Below, piece by piece: positions 32,974 to 43,280 of a stretch of DNA of 64,000 bases. Position numbers and translations under genes: made by a program. Position 1 is the first letter of the stretch; the number at the start of each line of letters is the position of its first letter. The stretch covers positions 45,415,501-45,479,500 of the forward strand of contig CM077595.1 of NCBI GenBank assembly GCA_039654915.1, given 5' to 3'. Below the pieces are notes generated by a model. It did not search any database. It saw only the letters and a program-made list of their open reading frames with translations, and was not told the origin of the DNA. The DNA is from Aquilaria yunnanensis (Eukaryota; Streptophyta; Magnoliopsida; Malvales; Thymelaeaceae).

Positions 32974-33884
32974 ATTGAAGACATGGACTTCTCTAATGAT
33001 GATGCTTCATTGATGATCCCTTAACGATATCGAGGGATTACAATGAATGCAACCTTTAACACTAGGACAAAGTTGTTTCCAAACTAGGAGATTGTCATTG
33101 TAGTCCTGTCTAACTAAACATTTGGTAGTTCTAATTATGTCATTCCTGCTTCTTGTTATCTAGATGTTTACGCTTATGAGGTATTTCTTTGGTTGGGTCA
33201 TAAAACAGACTGAGGTCCAGTCCTATACTGAGGAAAAGTTAGCGAATGCCATAAGTTCCCTGGCTGAGGTTACTCACAAATTTGGCCAACTAAATAAGTT
33301 GATGGAAGAAGATCTTTATCTACTTAGGAGTCAAGCTGCTAAGGAGATAAAGTTCTTTACCAATGATGCTTAGACCAAGGTTGAGAACCTCAGCTGGAAG
33401 TTCACATTATTATCATTGGAGTGAGACAACAGTGATGCTCTCAATCAGGATCTTGACACCAAGCTAGCCTTTCTTTCTAAAGAGAAGAAGAAATTGACCA
33501 AAGATTAGAAGAAATTGAGTCAGTATCTCTAGAAGGCAAAGAGGGTGTTCAAATCCTTGTAGGAGGAGAAGCAGGGCATGGGAGATGAGATGTAGAAAAT
33601 AACAAAAATTGCCATTTCCAGCCTTTAGTATGGCTTCTATATATTAAGATATAAAGTCCTACAGGAGTACCCTAACCTTGACATTTCTTTTCCTTAATGC
33701 TTTGTAGAGGCCCAAGGGTTTTTCCTTTACGTGGTCACGGGACAAGTGCCTCGACACCCCTAATGGGGTTACTAAAAGGGAAGATGATGAGGAAGAGGAT
33801 GAAGAAGAAGAGGATGAAAAGGATCAAGAGGGAGATCATGCTCAAGGTCAAAAGAAGGAAGATAGCCAGGATGAGGAGGGTTAG
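32974..33884 (+). pseudogene. O antisense-gene relic: rest of exon 3, intron 3, exon 4
   Basis: IEDMDFSND and RGITMNATF (32974-33060) match T3 exon 3 (TEDMNLFSED, MGVITHATF). After an intron ending CTAG, exon 4 starts at 33164: MFTLMRYFFGWVIKQ aligns with T3 LLAYMGYYRAWVAKQ. A heptad-rich stretch follows (EKLANAISSLAEVTHKF, LFLSKEKKKL-like), then GFYILRYKVLQEYPNLDISF, which matches the conserved C-terminal motif of T2 and T3. The frame shifts, and an acidic tail (EDDEEEDEEEEDEKDQEGD) ends at TAG 33882-33884. Several stops. Exon order and splice positions are those of T1 to T3. Confidence 0.7.
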
Positions 33885-34479
33885 TGTGTTTTTTTCTAGT
33901 TTTCCTCCTTTTTCCTTTTCTTTCTCTTCTTTGTTGTACTTTTGTTATGATAATGAAGATGGCTCTTTGGATAATGGCTTGTGTTACATCATTCTTTTTT
34001 AGGTTGTTTATTTTTCCAAGACATACACATATATTCTTGGATTCTTTATCTGCCTTGCTATTTGTTCGAATGCTCATTGTGTACCTTGGTTTTGCACACT
34101 TTGCTTAGAAATTCTAAGTGTAAGCTACCAAGTTAACTTTGAAGAATTTTATGTCTTCAATTCATTTTCCAAAGTTCTCAGTGAAGTTTATAGTCCGTCT
34201 TTATAATTTATTTTTTTTACTTGTGGTATGCGTTGGAATTTCTCTTCCCCACTTTGGCCAATTGTTTTCCATGCATGAAATCTTGCTTGAAAATTCATTT
34301 CAATGTTGAAATGTTTTTTCTAGAAGAATTGCATGTTTATTTATTTAGTGATTAGTACATCGACCTCCAAATATTGGTGTGACGTTGGTGTGTATACTTT
34401 AAACTATGTGATTTTCATAACACACTATGCATAATACATTTTTAAGGTATCTACATGCCAAGTATTTTCAGTTTGGCCC
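33885..34479. other. O spacer between antisense gene and pol
   Basis: The tail-to-tail spacer of O, equivalent to 45763-46420 in T3. It is T-rich, with no gene seen. Confidence 0.5.
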
Positions 34480-34607
34480 CATAGCCATGTTGAAGCTTAT
34501 AGATCCCTGGTCTTACTAAATCGATAACAAGCTAAGGGCCTTCCATGTTTTCCTAAAGTACACCATAAGAGGGTCATTGAGGTTCAACTTTGGTACTCCG
34601 ATGTTGT
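34480..34607 (-). pseudogene. O integrase C-terminal end (piece left of E)
   Basis: Minus-strand translation gives HRSTKVEPQ, PSYGVL, ENMEGP, VRPGIYKLQHG. These match T2 APRKPSHGVF, ANWEGPYL and VRKGAYKLGNFEG in order, with stops at three sites. The frame continues at 60806 on the other side of E, where KGINVGDMLQ matches T2 KGIKKGDLVL. Confidence 0.65.
34603..34607. other. Target-site duplication of E (GTTGT)
   Basis: GTTGT at 34603-34607 and 60801-60805. Removing E and one copy restores a continuous integrase alignment in O, which confirms the boundary. Confidence 0.85.
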
Positions 34608-37470
34608 TATGGTCTGCTGCCTAGCCCTCTAGGTAGAAGACCTTCAATGGTCAGGTAAGACTTGTTAAACAAGTCAACATGCCTAGTTTAATGTCTCAAT
34701 TAGTTTGAATAAGTGAATCAAGCAAATCTAGTAAGGGTTAGATGGTTCCTAGGTCATTTTGGCATTGAAATGTCACTAGGGGTGAAATGGTCATTTTGTA
34801 CCCCGAGGTGATAGGCTTGGTTTTTAAGCATAAGTTGTTCTTTGGGACCTAAGTGGCAAGAAACAATAGAGTCAGACTAAATTGCCAAGTCTTGTGGCAC
34901 TATTTGAGCATAGGGTTCTTTTGCAAAAATTAATTAAGTTGAAGGGCTAAAAGATAGAAGGTTGGTTTTAAAACCATTTTGGGGGTAAAGCTCACCACTA
35001 TTCATCATCCTCAACCTTCCATCATTGTAACTCTCCCTATCCCCTCAAAATCCATGGCCAAATCTTCCCAAAATCATCAATTCTTGGTGGAAATCAAAGC
35101 CTCATGAAGACCAAGTGGAAATGAGCTTGTTTTTGCATGAGTTGACTGATTTGAGCTCAAAACCATATTTTTAAGCTAGGTAAGCTCTAAATTTGGTTGG
35201 GACTAGTTGTTCTTTGGTTATTCTTGGTTTCTTGAGCTTCCATGAGCTTGGGTCTAGTGGGAATGAGCTTGAATTGGTGCCATTTGTGTTGAATTTGCTT
35301 GGAACCATAGGGGCCCTAGTGGAACCCAAGTTCTTGGTGTGGATGCTTGATTGCTTACATCTTCTCCTAAATTGAGGTACGGGATTTAGTTTACATACTC
35401 TTGTAATGCATGTCTTAGTTGCTTGAATGTTGGTTTCAAGCGGTTTGTGAAATATGCATTGTTATGGTGAGGTTTGTGTTATGATGGACTAGCAATAATC
35501 AAGCTCTTGGGTGGTGCAATTGAGCCCTTAATGCTTGGTTAGTTTGGCATGAAAATGACCTATTGTAGTTACTTTAATGGACTGAAGGTTGGCAAGGCTT
35601 GGTATGAAGGTTTGGGTGGCTTGGGAGGCCTCCAAACATGAATGGATAAAGTTTGGAAGTGCAGGGCTTGGAGGCCTTACACCTAGGTGCTAGGTGGCAC
35701 TGTAGTGCCCAAGATCCCATTTGGAACCTAAAAAGAAATGGCTTCTGACACCTCAGTGCCAGTTCTGGCGCCTAGGTGCAAGACCTTGAAAGCATTGACA
35801 TGCTGTAGTATTTTCACCATAACTTTTCGCTCAGGTGTCCGATTGAGGCGATTCAACATTCCCCGTGAAGCTAAAAGAATGATCTACAAATTTCATTGTT
35901 CTACTCAAGGATGAATTGACCTACATTTTTTTTTATTTTTCTTCAAGGTGAGGGGTTAGTGAGTGCTTAAGGGGCCTTAGGGTGGAAGGTGACCAATGGT
36001 ATCTTAGTACCCCATATAGATCCTTAAAGCACTAGTTTGTGGACCAAGGTTTCTTGTGTACAATGAAAGCATGAAGAAAAGTGATCTAAGAGGAGCTCAG
36101 AGCACTAGAATAAGTCCATTAAGAAAGGTTAAGGGGGTTTAGAATCATTGGTAGTCTAGTTGAAGGCTTAAGGCTTCAGACACCAATGAGGAACCCTAGT
36201 GTATATGTTGAGTCCATCCATAGAAAATCTTACCATAATAGAGTGAACCAAGTAATGGTGGATAGTGGAGCACAATGGATGAAGGCTTAGTGCACTTGTG
36301 GCCTAGCCAAGTTGTGACTTCAGGCACTAGTGAAAGCTTAGTATATCCTTGGTAGGTTAAATGCGCAAGGCTTAGTGCCTTGGTAGTCTAGGTGAGCTTA
36401 TTAGCTCAAGACTCCAAGTGGAAGCCTAGTGCACCTAGTTAGGTAGAGGCTTAGTACCATAGTGGCCTAGACAAGCTATGGGCTTGAGGCACTATGTGGA
36501 AGCCTAAAACATCTACTTAGTTTTTTAGAACTCAAGCATGGAGTATCCACCATGTTCACCTGTACAACATCAAAGGGAAGGTTATTCAGTGAGGTTAGCT
36601 CGCTAGGACGTCATCAAGGCAAGATTTTCTAGGAGCGAGTTAAGGGCCAAAAGCTCGCTAGGCACTGGGTGACGTCCGTGTAAGGATTAGGTTAAGGAGG
36701 GGTCTCAAGGGATCCAAATATATGCGTATATGTTAGCCCTTAGACTGCATTTGGCCTGTAGTAAATTTCATATATTATATATATAAGTGTCCTCAGGTGT
36801 TTGTATTGCAAGTTTTTAATATTTCTTTACAGGTACCCGGATCCCTTACTGGGAATCTTCAGATTCTCACTCTCTTTAGTATTGTAGTGTAGATTTCATC
36901 TGTAAGGAGCCGACAACCATGGAAGGTTATCGAGCTAGTATTATTCATGCAAGTATCCACCTACTAAACTATTATTGATTCTAATTTTACTGGTTAAGTT
37001 GTTTGTGCTAACTATCATCATCTTGCAGCCTTGTAGAGGCTAGGGGCACAAGGAAGGACGTAGTGGACCATTGATCTCAATAGTAATCCTTCAGTATACA
37101 TATGTATGCTAGTTTAGCCTCCAATGTCTCTAGGTCAAGTAGCATTTTAGTTGCTTTTGGGCATTTGCATAGTTTTTACTTATGTAATGATGCACATGTG
37201 CTGCTATTACTTGTAGTAAATACACTTATCTTTTATGCTTTGACTTGTGTTTTAGTTATGTTTTATAAATGCCAGCAGTGTTTTTGATTCATTTTCTTAA
37301 AGTGAAATTCAAGTCAAACCAAGTGCATGCATAGTGCATTATAGGTTAATAACTAAATGCATTAAAGGTTTTAAAATGGGACAAGTAATTAACTAGCCAA
37401 CTGCAACTAGCGCGAGACTTTGGTTCCGTAGTCTTCCTGGGAGGGCCCCATTCGAGTTAGGGATGCTATA
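34608..37470 (+). repeat. E 5' LTR (2.86 kb)
   Basis: Aligned by eye with 58076-60800 from ATCTAGTAAGGGTTAGATGG (34725) to the end. The start is placed by the TSD and the end by the primer site two bases on. No coding sequence is supported, although short open stretches exist. Confidence 0.8.
36280..36500 (+). repeat. Quasi-repeats in the E LTR
   Basis: A degenerate phrase (AGGCTTAGTGCACCTAG, GGCCTAGACAAGCT, GGCACTA) recurs about three to four times at spacings of about 60-80 bp. The second LTR has the same array at about 59610-59850, so it predates insertion. Confidence 0.5.
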
Positions 37471-37472
37471 GG

Positions 37473-37484
37473 TGGTATCAGAGC
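37473..37484 (+). other. E primer binding site
   Basis: TGGTATCAGAGC, then AAGGCTT, two bases after the LTR, is the initiator methionine tRNA-type site used by chromoviruses. Confidence 0.85.
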
Positions 37485-39380
37485 AAGGCTTTAGATGCGA
37501 TTATAAGTTGTTGAAGGCTAGGTAGTTGAGATCCGGATGTTGTTCTTGTGCTAGGATAGTTAGCACTATCTAGTAGTTTGTATATCTTGTGTGCATTATC
37601 TGGCTTTGGTTGCAAGTTGCCTTTGTGGACATAGATTAGGTGTAGTTTTTGATGCTATGGGTTCCAGAGTGAATCCTAGTAGTCTAGTTGTGTGGCAACA
37701 ATAGGGTAGGTAGTTTGACTTGCTCCAAGGTAGTGGTAACACCTTGGTACAAGTAGTGGGATGTAACCACCATCCTAGGGGAAGCTTTTTAGAACCTCAA
37801 GGTAAGGCAGGCAACATGATTTGTAGAAGTAGGAGGTGGGGAGTTCACCACATTTTTATAATTTGAACCCACCAACCTTGGATGGGTTACGCAACACCAA
37901 AGGAGATGAGGATGCACTGACCAAGACAAGAGAGCTCTTGGTTAAGCAGGCTACACAATAGAGTAGATGAGCACTCTTATACCCTTTCTTCTATGAGATT
38001 ATGACCTTCAGGTCAAAAACCAACAAGGCCTTAAGATAGCATTATGGAGGTTCTATGTGGGTATGGATGTGAAACTATCAACAAGTCATTCAGTAAGGCA
38101 TTAGGACTCAGAAGGGAGTAAGTGGAGTGAGACACATGATCGGCAATGTGGTGGTTGGCTCACCTAACCTAGTTAGAGCATGGGCAACATGCCCATAGTG
38201 CAGAAGTTGGCTGAAGATTAAGAATGGACCATAAGGATAGCAAGGCTTATGCCCAACCAGCAAGAAGTACATTACTCTAAGCCTTGCACCTAGGAAACTA
38301 ATGTTTATGGTCTTAGTGGTCATTAGACTAGAAATGGTCATAGGCTGGTTAAGACAAAGCCAGCCTAGGAACAAGTCCCCAATAGGAGTTGCACAAAGAA
38401 GTTGATCTAGTACACCAGAGCAATAGTTCAAGTTTCACCTCATCCAATTAAGTGGTCATGGTAGGCAACCGCCATACAAGTGCCACACTTGACTGGTACT
38501 CATAGTGAACTCACGGGTAGGTCGAGGCTAGTGTGAGGTAAGCTCTTAACCATCCACTAGTATTTTAATTTCTTGCTGGCTATTATGGCATAAGTTTACT
38601 GGCATTGTTTTGTTTGGCATGTTGGGTAGTTTTCTTGAATGGGGCAAATGGTTAACCCGAGTGCATTAGAACTAAAATTTGCACTAAGTGTTGGGGTGAT
38701 ACCCAGAGCCCAAGACCCATTTGCTAGTGCATAAAACCACATAGGTAGAGGCTTCAATGCCTTAGATTGGAAGTGTTCTAAGGTTCCATAGGCTACATTC
38801 TTTTGTAAGTTAGCTTGGTTGGCCTAGTTAACATTAATAGTTGGCTGAGTAACTATATGAGTTCCTTAGAGTACATGAGCAGCAGAATAGTTTAGGCAAG
38901 TGCCAAGAAGATGAGTCGGTAAGATTTTAATTTTTTATTTCTAACCATGTTATGTAGATGGAAGCCACAAAGGAAACAAGGAGCAAGGAACTTGTCCATA
39001 AGGTAAACGGAAGGATACTTTTATTCATCCATTAGTTGTATGCCTTAGTCTATAGCCAGCAGGAGCAAAATAGTTATTGAGGGTTTGTCTCAGCTACCAG
39101 GTGGTAGTAAGAGAACCTGAGCAATAAGAACACTACCATGGATAAAGGAATAGCATCTGATTTGTAGTCACCATCCCGAGGTTAAGTGGCAAGGGCCACC
39201 AAGATGATTTATAGGAGAAAGGTGCTCGGCTAAAGGTGCTCGGCTAGTAAGGCTAGCTAAGTAAGTGAAGGACTTGATCTTAAACGGAGCCAAGGAGGTT
39301 GTGGTAGCTATTAGCTATTTTTCATGCTAGTATGTTTGTTACCACTTTGAGTGTTTAAATACAGTGATCAATTTTAGTTA
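37485..39380 (+). pseudogene. E degenerate gag region
   Basis: Very decayed. Near 37854 the plus strand still reads FYNLNPPTLDG, then DALTKTRELLVKQATQ, resembling the start of the chromovirus gag core (a LNPPxFDG motif). Stops are frequent, and beyond about 38100 no domain can be named. The right limit, where F's LTR begins, is approximate. Confidence 0.5.
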
Positions 39381-40324
39381 GCACAAGCCCCTAGTAGTCC
39401 ATGTTCTGTAGGCCAAGCAGAACATGCGCACTATGTTTACCCAAGTGGCCTTCTTGGTCATTATGCAAAGATGTGTATATTGGTTCAACCATCACACACA
39501 TATTGACATACAATTTCATCTGGAAGTAATGATAACAATGAAATTCTTTATTCCTGGCCAATGTGGAATTTGAGCAAAACCCCCAAGTGCATGTACAATC
39601 ATATGCACACATGATGCTATTGGTGCGCATTTTATGTGTCACAAACTTTCACACCATGTCCAACTCAAATTCTACCCACGTTATCCTATGCCCTAAAGGT
39701 TTTAAACCCTTTAATATCCTTAAACCTTCATAGGAAAATAGGTTTGAAACATTAAATCCATCTAAGTTTGCAATCATGGATTTTACTCTTAACAGGGTAG
39801 AAATGACCATATGAACAGTATATAGCAAAATCAGCTAACTTTGATAGGCCATAACTCCAACTATATGGCACCAAATCCAGTGATTCAAAAGCCAAGTTAT
39901 TAATATTGATGTGTTCTAAGTGTGGTCGAAATTTCATAGCCAAATTCTTTATGTGTAGAAAGTTATGACTGTTGGAGTATAGGGTACCAAATTTTAGCCA
40001 CTATTGATCATTATGCCCATACAAAATTTCATAATATTCATACACTTCATTTCCAGCTGTAAAACACACTTGGTAGTGTCCATATATGTCTTATACATAT
40101 GGAAAAACTATTCCCCTAAATTTAGAGCCCTTCAAACCATCATTCATAAAAATGCCATCAAAACAGCCCATAAACACCATATGGACAGCATTGTATACAC
40201 ACTTCAAACACACTCCATTGATCCATATCTCCTTCTCACACTACACATACAACATACCCAACTTATTTACATGCATTTATGCACCACATACATCATAATA
40301 ATTTAGTTAATACATATGCTAAGA

Positions 40325-40408
40325 TTCTTGGAGAACTTCAAAAGCACTAAGCACTCCAGAAACTTGTTCTTGGAGAACTTCAAAAGCACTAAGCACTCCA
40401 GAAACTTG
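40325..40408. repeat. Perfect 42-bp tandem duplication
   Basis: TTCTTGGAGAACTTCAAAAG and the following 22 bases (to GAAACTTG) occur at 40325-40366 and again at 40367-40408 without a change. This is a recent local duplication, for example by replication slippage. Confidence 0.92.
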
Positions 40409-41763
40409 AAGGGACCAGCTGCTGCATAAGGCAGAAAGTACCATTATTTCCAGTTTACAACTAAAAATATGGAAGTTAATATACCTAAAATTTCACAGAG
40501 AAATTCAAATGATAGCTATTATTTTGAATGCTCTCTTTCAGGTGCTCCTGAAATGGACAGAAAGGGGGTAAATCTCTTTGAAGAAACTTAGTAAGGGCTT
40601 ATCATTAGAAACTTGAATTCCCAGCAACATACCCAAAATAAAAAGAAATAAAAACAAAAAAAAGAAGCACATATACAAAAATAGGACCATCCAAATTCAC
40701 AAAAAAATAGAACACAATCAAATGCAATGCTGGCAGCATTACATCATTAGGGTTATTCTATAAACAATCAAATAAACAGTATGTAATCACTATGGCAGCC
40801 CTCTTCAAGCTAATGCTTGGCATTAGGAGGCTAATTGGTCTTATTTAGTACTAACTTGGGCTCTAGAAACCCTTGTAAACACTGCCATCTTAGTGCATGA
40901 AAAACAGTAAGGTTGGAACCTTGTTCATCCACTCCCCCTTAACCCATACTTGGTTCCTTGAGCTTTTTGCTCTCTTCCAAGCATGGTCTTAGCTTCATGG
41001 ATGCTTGATCATCATATTAGAATAGTAAAAAACCATGAAACATGAAGATAAAACCCTTACCTAAGCTGTGAAGGCTGAAATCTTTAAGAGATACACAATA
41101 AACCCGAAAACTAGGGTTTTTCTCTTTCTTGTTGCATCCGATTGCCTTTCTTTATGATTTCTTGGGAGATTGAGCTATGGTGGCTATGGAAGCTTATGGA
41201 GGAGCTAAGTAAGGAACTCTAATTGGTGATGGCTGAAAATGAGCAAGGAAAGGTAAAGAAATCAAGATATTTAATTGACATGATTAATTTAACCTTAACC
41301 TTCACTTAGGTCATTATAAGTATGCCTTAAGCAAAGAATTTTTGGCTAATATTTAGCTCCCCTTTTTGACCTTAGAACCTAGAAATAAAAGGCTGGGATA
41401 ATCCTAGAAATGGCCATCTTAGACTCTTGTCAAAAATCATCCCATCCTTAAGTTATTTTTGTGATAATTTTACACCTAGTTGTCCTATGTTCTTGAATAA
41501 TAGCTTTTGCTTTGTTTAAGCAATTTAGCCTCCAAAAATTTCTTCTATACCATTCAAATCCTTCCAAAATCTCTCTTTTAGAGTTGTACAATTAAGTGCC
41601 CAAGTCTTAAAGTCTTGCAATAAGACCCATAGATTACTTGTAAAAGAGGCTATCCTCTAGGGCTTCCTTTAGTAGCAAGTAACCATTGTAATCTTTTAAG
41701 GAGGTGTAGATTATTCACTTTACCCCTCACATTTCATTCACTATGGTGAAAATTATGCTATAT

Positions 41764-41768
41764 AATGG
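41764..41768. other. Target-site duplication of T3 (AATGG)
   Basis: AATGG at 41764-41768 and again at 54192-54196, directly outside the T3 LTRs. Confidence 0.88.
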
Positions 41769-42568
41769 TGATGCCTGGTAGCATCTTCGTTGTACGACAT
41801 GGTAGGCCTGGGAGGGACTTCTGGTATGGAGATGCTAGTAAAGGAGACTTCCGGCGTGAGATTGCCTGAAACACTCAAAAGAAAAGGGGTTAGGAGGTCC
41901 CCGACATGTGTTTCCGGGGAAGGAGCCTCTGATGCCCAAATTAGTGTTTGGCAAGTAAGGAGTAGTGATTGGAGAGTAAAGGGCAGAATTCTCTCAAGAG
42001 TTCAGCATGTCCCCCTACCAAGGTTGTTCTCCAAGTATTTATAGAAGGGCGTTGGGAGAAGTCCGTTTGACACAGCCTGCTCAGATCATGACACGTGTTC
42101 GGCCAGATGTGGTATGTACCGTCGGGGATGGGGATCTCTAGCTGGCCGTAGGCCGCTCTGGCCAGAAGTCAAGGCCGTGGGAGACCTTCGATGAAAGAGA
42201 CCCCTTCGGGATAAAAAGACCTCTTCAGGATATGAAAGCTTTTTACCGAGGTTGCCCCTATCATTTGGAACGCCCCTTGGGACAGAGGATCCCATTTGGA
42301 GGTTGTTTTCCCCTGCCAGTGATGGTGAGTCTACTTTTCCCAAAGTTGGCCAGGTTATCTTACCGAGGGTGGTAGCACACCATACTCCCGAGGTTAATCC
42401 TGTTATTCCCTGAGGGTGATGGTAGACTACCGAGGTTAAGGGGTCAAGGACTGCAGACCCTCTTTCCAAGGTTGGTGCTCGTCTTCTCCAAGGGTGATGC
42501 TCATCTTTACCGAGGGTGGTGTTCGTCAGGGCTTGGGAGTTTGGAGTGTAATAGCCCTTTGGCTATCA
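41769..42568 (-). repeat. T3 3' LTR
   Basis: The plus strand reads TGATGCCTGG ... GGCTATCA, the inverse of TGATAGCC ... GGCATCA. Inverted TATA box (TATTTATA) at 42036-42043. It contains short repeated GAGGGTGATGCTC/GAGGGTGGTGTTC phrases near 42480-42530. Confidence 0.9.
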
Positions 42569-42588
42569 CATGCCCCCATCAGAAAGCC
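42569..42588 (-). other. T3 polypurine tract
   Basis: On the minus strand GGCTTTCTGATGGGGGCATG lies directly before the TGATAG LTR start. Confidence 0.75.
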
Positions 42589-43029
42589 AAACTTGTAACC
42601 TCGGTGAGTAGAGTCTTTGGGAGCATTTTGTGGAGCTTGCTGTGGAAGCTAGCAGTTACCATAGATGTAACTTATTGGCCTTCTTAGGCAGAGGATACTT
42701 TGTTCTCCGAGGGTGTGTCTTCTCAGTCAAGATAGCTTATAGGTGTTACTCCTTGTTTCTTGGCTAGGCTCTTGGTATTTCCGAAGAGTGTATTGCCCCC
42801 TTTTAATTTTCTGCTACAGGTCAATGAATCATCATGTCTCATTAATCAGACAAACGCGTTACTTTGGATAAGCTTGCCTTGGCCTTCGTGCTGTCAGGAG
42901 GCCTGCCCTCGTTTCCTGTGTCGGGTGACACTTGTCACACGGTAATTGGTGGACAGTCGCGTTGGTTACATCAACTGCGTCTCTTCACCTTCGAGGGGTA
43001 ATTATGGCGACGATTCGCCTACCCCCGTC
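42589..43029. other. T3 spacer upstream of the antisense gene
   Basis: No gene seen. It has the conserved TTATGGCGAC box near 43000-43012 shortly before the TATA box. The repeat array of T1 is not obvious here. Confidence 0.5.
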
Positions 43030-43041
43030 GGCCTATATAAA
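43030..43041 (+). promoter_or_regulatory. TATA box of the T3 antisense gene
   Basis: GGCCTATATAAA, about 245 bp before ATG 43281, in the same position and context as in T1 and T2. Confidence 0.65.
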
Positions 43042-43280
43042 CCTTCCTCTCCTCAGAGTTCCCCTCAATTGCTTTCTTTTGCTTCCGTTTTGCTCTTAAG
43101 CTTCTCTCTTTTTTCTATGGCTGTGCAAGCAGTGGAGTGATTTCCAGCATTTTTTGTGACGACGTTCAGAAATCCCAACTTCGTTAAGAGTTTTGGTGGG
43201 TCCTCCTTTTCGAAGTCCTTCTTTGGCATTATTTCGTTCTCTTTTTTTCACCTTTCCGAAGTTAGGTTTCCCTTTTCTGA

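Larger units (their letters stand above)
39390..41768 (-). repeat. F 3' LTR, larger piece
   Basis: Non-coding AT-rich sequence. It continues the LTR start at 54192-54251 after removal of T3. On the minus strand it carries CTAGGGTTTTCTC-like and GCTTAGGTAAGGG features common in plant LTR leaders. It includes a 42-bp tandem duplication (40325-40408). The left boundary is uncertain by a few hundred bases. Confidence 0.5.

Noticed and set aside
33697..34002. Open frame rich in Lys/Arg/Met (MMRKRMKKKRMKR)
   Set aside because: Off-frame reading of the acidic tail of the O antisense-gene relic, which reads EDDEEEDEEEE in the correct frame.
38108..40306. Several 60-107 codon open frames in 38-40 kb
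   Set aside because: No recognisable domain. They lie in the decayed E interior and the F LTR and fit chance frames in AT-rich DNA.
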